Assembly: GCA_016930955.1 (NCBI GenBank)
Contig: JAFGFR010000063.1
Span: forward strand, 1-6,985
DNA length: 6,985 bases
Source: Victivallales bacterium
GTDB lineage: Bacteria > Verrucomicrobiota > Lentisphaeria > Victivallales > JAADHT01
Reading direction: 5' to 3'
Under the pieces are notes generated by a model, which had not been told where the DNA came from, did no database searches, and saw nothing but the letters and a program-made list of their open reading frames with translations. Of this stretch, positions 6,679 through 6,985 are shown piece by piece; the stretch's first letter is position 1, and every line of letters begins with the position of its first letter. Both the position numbers and the translations under genes were made by a program.

Positions 6679-6706
6679 AGTATATCTCAACTAAGCTGTT
6701 TTTCAA
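6679..6706 (-). promoter_or_regulatory. Sigma70-type promoter of the ydbH-like/polyprenyl synthase operon
   Basis: On the minus strand TTGAAA (6701-6706), a 16-nt spacer, and TATACT (6679-6684). Transcription would begin near 6672, giving a 5' leader of only about 9 nt before the ATG at 6663. This explains the lack of a strong Shine-Dalgarno and excludes the upstream TTG as a start on this transcript. Confidence 0.65.
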
Positions 6707-6816
6707 ATTAGCCAGTTCCAAAAACTACCCGTGGCCGCCCAAAGGGTTGGGGCGGAGGCACAGCAGACGGCGTTCCCAACGCGGTTCACACAGAGTTTTG
6801 ACACTGCCCTCTTAAT

Positions 6817-6840
6817 CCGATTCCGATTCCGACCCCGATT
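6817..6840 (+). repeat. Short tandem hexamer, four units of CCGATT
   Basis: Units at 6817, 6823, 6829 and 6835. Three are CCGATT and the third is CCGACC. It is a small microsatellite-like run in noncoding DNA. Confidence 0.7.
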
Positions 6841-6926
6841 ATTATTGCCAACAAGAAGGTATGCCATATGCGCCCGGAGGTCGCAAGCTACTGCTGCCGA
6901 AGCCAGGTCAATGACTCGTGGGGTGA

Positions 6927-6971
6927 GGTCGTCCCGCCTTCAGCTCTTACTTGGGGCAGGGTCGTCCCGCC
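6927..6971 (+). repeat. Direct repeat of GGTCGTCCCGCC
   Basis: Two exact 12-base copies at 6927-6938 and 6960-6971, start to start 33 nt. The second copy overlaps a 6-bp inverted repeat (GCAGGG 6956-6961 with CCCTGC 6971-6976). It may be the edge of a larger repeat family continuing beyond the window. Confidence 0.6.
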
Positions 6972-6985
6972 CCTGCAGTGTAGGA

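Larger units (their letters stand above)
6691..6985. other. Upstream region with no convincing gene
   Basis: 295 bp to the window edge. Beyond the -35 box it holds a hairpin at 6735-6755 (CCGCCC/GGGCGG), a second at 6767-6785 (GCGTT, CCC, AACGC core plus two outer pairs) and a hexamer run at 6817-6840. Twin copies of a 12-mer lie near the end. A frame opening at 6868 and running off the edge reads as low-complexity repeat (VVPP twice) and has no family resemblance, so it is not called. Confidence 0.6.

Noticed and set aside
6664..6690. In-frame TTG start at 6690 adding nine residues to the ydbH-like protein
   Set aside because: It lies upstream of the predicted -10 box (6679-6684), has no Shine-Dalgarno, and the added residues precede a normal basic-plus-hydrophobic anchor beginning at the ATG.
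6798..6803. TTGACA on the plus strand
   Set aside because: No -10-like hexamer lies 15-19 nt downstream and no gene follows it.
6868..6985. Open frame running off the right edge
   Set aside because: Only 39 codons are visible, the translation contains repeat-derived VVPP twice, and it overlaps the direct repeat.

Overview
The window looks like a housekeeping stretch of a moderately GC-rich, diderm bacterial chromosome. The DctA-YdbH/AsmA-type envelope protein points to an outer membrane. The type IIA topoisomerase B subunit is of the ParE/second-GyrB kind that I associate with Bacteroidota and the PVC group (Verrucomicrobiota, Lentisphaerota, Chlamydiota). My best guess is a PVC-group bacterium, but that rests on remembered family resemblance and is only moderately secure. 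I found no mobile element, CRISPR array, tRNA or rRNA, and no convincing new biological system.

Layout. Positions 1-1131 (minus) hold the first 377 codons of a ParE/GyrB-type ATPase subunit, cut by the window edge. A 337-bp divergent intergenic region (1132-1468) follows. It carries a near-consensus extended -10 promoter facing right, a ~135-nt leader with two mutually exclusive helices, and a doubtful small ORF facing left. Positions 1469-3276 (plus) are rpsB and tsf, overlapping by one base. Ribosomal protein S2 carries an unusual ~104-residue charged C-terminal tail. A 171-bp convergent spacer (3277-3447) contains a strong bipartite hairpin just past the end of the next gene. Positions 6663-3448 (minus) form a two-gene operon: a YdbH/AsmA-like anchored envelope protein, then, 15 nt later, a short-chain trans-polyprenyl diphosphate synthase. 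Positions 6691-6985 contain no convincing gene, only small inverted and direct repeats.

How the genes work together. rpsB-tsf supplies the small ribosomal subunit and the EF-Tu recycling factor from one strong promoter, possibly with feedback through the leader. The operon on the other strand couples an inferred lipid-transport or envelope-assembly protein with isoprenoid chain synthesis. It appears to start from a promoter whose transcript would have only about 9 nt before the ATG. The ParE-like subunit would pair with an A subunit (ParC/GyrA-like) encoded outside the window.
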